Shown here piece after piece: positions 16,375 through 18,045 of a stretch of 18,045 nt of DNA. The stretch is from positions 1 to 18,045 of the forward strand of contig CAIKXW010000037.1 of assembly GCA_903831485.1 (NCBI GenBank), written 5' to 3'. The notes under the pieces are model-generated. The model was given only the letters and a program-made list of their open reading frames with translations, made no database searches and was not told where the DNA came from. The first letter of the stretch is position 1; each line of letters begins with the position of its first letter. This DNA is from an uncultured Alphaproteobacteria bacterium. GTDB taxonomy: Bacteria; Pseudomonadota; Alphaproteobacteria; Caulobacterales; Hyphomonadaceae. The position numbers and the translations under genes are program-made.

Positions 16375-16441
16375 GTTTGTTCGTACAATTCCTCACGCGA
16401 ACGTGACGCGCGATGAGAGCCAAACTCCCTTGTACGCAAAC
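16375..16441. promoter_or_regulatory. Nested inverted repeats in the receptor upstream region
   Basis: The 278-base gap between ruvB and the receptor contains an outer inverted repeat, GTTTGTTCGTACAA (16375-16388) and TTGTACGCAAAC (16430-16441), matching in 12 bases apart from a TT insertion. Inside it is a perfect hairpin, TCACG-CGAA-CGTGA (16393-16406). The region is 150-220 bases before the receptor start. A 14-base palindrome, TTCGCGCGCGCGAA (16453-16466), lies just outside. It may be an operator array or an RNA leader; no convincing promoter was found. Confidence 0.4.
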
Positions 16442-16501
16442 GGCGCGGTCTCTTCGCGCGCGCGAAAGCGCGGCAGGGCGCAGGAGGCCGACGCTCAGGC
16501 G

Positions 16502-17542
16502 TCAGGGCGTCTCGCTGTCGTCCTCGAACAGCGGTTGCTGGAAGCTCGCTGGCGCCTTGAGGCCGACGCGGTCCCAGGCTTTTGGCGTGGCGACGCGGCC
16601 GCGCGGGGTGCGGGCGACGAAGCCTTGCTGCATTAGGTAAGGCTCGATCACTTCCTCGATGGCGTCGCGCGCTTCAGACAGCGCCGCGGCCAGCGTGTCT
16701 GCTCCGACCGGGCCGCCGCTATAGGTTTTCACCAGCGCCTGGAGGTAGCGGCGGTCGAGCGCGTCGAGGCCGTCCTCGTCGACTTCGAGCCGCGCCAGCG
16801 ATTTTGCTGCGCCTGCGCGATCGATCCTGACGCCATCTGCTTCGCAGAAGTCGCGGACCCGGCGCAGCAGGCGGATGGCAATGCGGGGCGTTCCGCGCGA
16901 GCGGCCGGCGATTTCCTCTGCGCCATCCTGCGTGATGTCGGCGCCGACCTTAAGCCCTGCCCGCCGGATGATCGAGCCGAGCTCTTCGCGTGTGTAGAAC
17001 TCGAGGCGGATCGGGATGCCGAAGCGATCGCGCAAGGGCGTCGACAGGAGCCCCGCGCGGGTGGTGGCGCCAACCAGAGTGAAGGGCGGCAGGTCGATCT
17101 TCACCGAGCGTGCCGAGGGACCTTCGCCGATGATGAGATCGAGCGTGTGATCCTCCATTGCGGGATAGAGGATTTCCTCAACGTGCGCCGGCAGGCGGTG
17201 GATCTCGTCGATGAAGAGCACATCGCGCGGCTCGAGATTGGTGAGCAGAGCCGCAAGGTCGCCCGCCTTGGCGATCACGGGGCCGGACGTGGCGCGGAAG
17301 CCGACGCCCATCTCGCGGGAGAGGATCTGCGCCAGTGTCGTCTTGCCAAGGCCCGGCGGGCCGGACAGCAGGACGTGGTCGAGCGCATCACCGCGATTGC
17401 GAGCGGCGGAGACGAAGACTTTCAGGTTGGCCTTGGCCGCCTGCTGGCCGGTGAAATCGTCAAAGGCGGTTGGCCGCAGGGCGCGGTCGACCGTCTCGCC
17501 GGGCTGGCGTTCGGGATTGGTGATTTCGGCGTCTCTGGCCAT
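16502..17542 (-). CDS. ruvB: RuvB, Holliday junction branch-migration ATPase
   Basis: RuvB is a cytoplasmic hexameric AAA+ motor that, with RuvA, drives branch migration during recombinational repair. The 346-residue product shows [11 protein letters not shown] at 23-33 and Walker A GPPGLGKT at 61-68. Walker [10 protein letters not shown] is at 109-117 and sensor 1 [18 protein letters not shown] at 158-175, with R173 as the likely arginine finger. Sensor 2 [19 protein letters not shown] is at 214-232. The C-terminal winged helix includes [14 protein letters not shown] and [22 protein letters not shown] on the minus strand about five bases before 17542 supports the start; the open frame extends 81 codons further but with no homology. 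Neither ruvA nor ruvC adjoins it: upstream is a serine hydrolase, downstream the TonB-dependent receptor. LexA-type control was not seen. Confidence 0.98.
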   Translation of the reverse strand: MARDAEITNPERQPGETVDRALRPTAFDDFTGQQAAKANLKVFVSAARNRGDALDHVLLSGPPGLGKTTLAQILSREMGVGFRATSGPVIAKAGDLAALLTNLEPRDVLFIDEIHRLPAHVEEILYPAMEDHTLDLIIGEGPSARSVKIDLPPFTLVGATTRAGLLSTPLRDRFGIPIRLEFYTREELGSIIRRAGLKVGADITQDGAEEIAGRSRGTPRIAIRLLRRVRDFCEADGVRIDRAGAAKSLARLEVDEDGLDALDRRYLQALVKTYSGGPVGADTLAAALSEARDAIEEVIEPYLMQQGFVARTPRGRVATPKAWDRVGLKAPASFQQPLFEDDSETP

Positions 17543-17610
17543 GCTTGCCTTCTGCACCAGTTCGGGGATGAATGGAACAGTTGCGGAACAACGGCCGGTT
17601 AAAGATGAAA

Positions 17611-18045
17611 TCAGTTTCGACTTTTCGCTGGCCCAAGGAGCGCAGTGTCGATCGCGCGGCCGATACGTTCGGCGGCTGGGGGTTCGAGATTCGCAAGGAC
17701 AATGATCGTCCAGCCATGCCCGCCGGACATCAGTGCGTTTACGCCGGGCGCTCCCCCGGCAAAGCTGATGCGGCTTCGTGACCAATCGGCGACCGCTGGA
17801 TCTGCGCGGAGGACGGCGGCGCTGCCGTCGCCGGCCAGCCGTCCGGCACGAAGGGCGGCGTCGAGGGCCAGCAGGTCCCGGGCGGCGGCGTGACTGCCGC
17901 CGGAAGCATTGCCTGCCAGTCCATGCCAGGATGAAACGTCCACGAGCGGCGAGCCGGGCCGCGGCGTCCCATAGGGGATGGCGCCGGCAGGCGGCGGCGT
18001 GAAGCTGGCTGTGGCCATGCCGGCCCTGGCGAATACGTTGTTGCC
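17611..18045 (-). CDS. Serine hydrolase (beta-lactamase/PBP family), C-terminal part, cut by window end
   Basis: The frame is open to the window edge, so only the last 144 residues are seen. [13 protein letters not shown] near the edge matches the 'F.PAGM..T' block of class C-type serine hydrolases. [26 protein letters not shown] matches the 'AGG..STA.DL..F..AL..G.L' block. [32 protein letters not shown] matches the C-terminal strand region. The catalytic Ser-x-x-Lys and Tyr motifs lie outside the window. The usual His-Gly-Gly before APG reads Phe-Ala-Gly here, and the segment in front of it is short, so activity may be altered. It lies 68 bases upstream of ruvB on the same strand and may share a transcript with it. 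Specific substrate unknown. Confidence 0.85.
   Translation of the reverse strand, partial: GNNVFARAGMATASFTPPPAGAIPYGTPRPGSPLVDVSSWHGLAGNASGGSHAAARDLLALDAALRAGRLAGDGSAAVLRADPAVADWSRSRISFAGGAPGVNALMSGGHGWTIIVLANLEPPAAERIGRAIDTALLGPAKSRN

Overview
This GC-rich, gene-dense window looks chromosomal and comes from an alphaproteobacterium. The gene order tolQ-tolR-tolA-tolB-pal-cpoB-(YbjN-like)-tilS-ftsH is the conserved alphaproteobacterial arrangement. The long TonB-dependent receptor and the cell-envelope lipoprotein content suit Caulobacterales/Hyphomonadaceae-type bacteria, but that rank is inference. I see no tRNA, rRNA, insertion sequence, prophage, CRISPR array or integration scar.

Left part (1-9119, all + strand): the complete Tol-Pal envelope machine comes first. 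TolQ and TolR are the proton-driven motor, TolA the trans-periplasmic rod, TolB the periplasmic propeller, and Pal the peptidoglycan-binding lipoprotein. tolQ, tolR, tolA and tolB are tightly coupled, with gaps of 1 and 8 bases and an ATGA overlap. pal follows an AT-rich 255-base leader with its own candidate promoter and repeated TTGCAATT boxes. A strong hairpin lies between pal and cpoB. cpoB is followed by a secreted YbjN-domain gene that overlaps tilS (tRNA-Ile lysidine synthase) by 23 bases. ftsH (membrane AAA protease) ends the block at a rho-independent terminator.

Middle part (9120-12905): an outer-membrane beta-barrel gene (+) is followed by two near-identical + strand terminators about 150 bases apart. 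Next come a minus-strand zinc-independent NADP-dependent alkenal-reductase-type oxidoreductase and, divergent from it, a subclass B3 metallo-beta-lactamase with a full set of zinc ligands. Convergent with the latter is a minus-strand lipoprotein carrying an SRPBCC (START-like) domain.

Right part (12906-18045, all minus strand): a 1055-residue TonB-dependent receptor contains two EF-hand/dockerin-like loops. It is preceded by a nested inverted-repeat region. ruvB (Holliday junction motor) stands without ruvA or ruvC. The window is cut inside the C-terminal part of a serine hydrolase (beta-lactamase/penicillin-binding family) whose HGG-type motif looks altered.

Most of the window is ordinary housekeeping sequence. 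I found no clearly new multi-gene system. The leads worth checking are regulatory structures (the pal leader, the inter-terminator segment, and the palindromes and nested repeats around the receptor and lipoprotein genes), the membrane-anchored SRPBCC protein, the secreted YbjN protein inside the Tol block, and the calcium-type loops in outer-membrane proteins.
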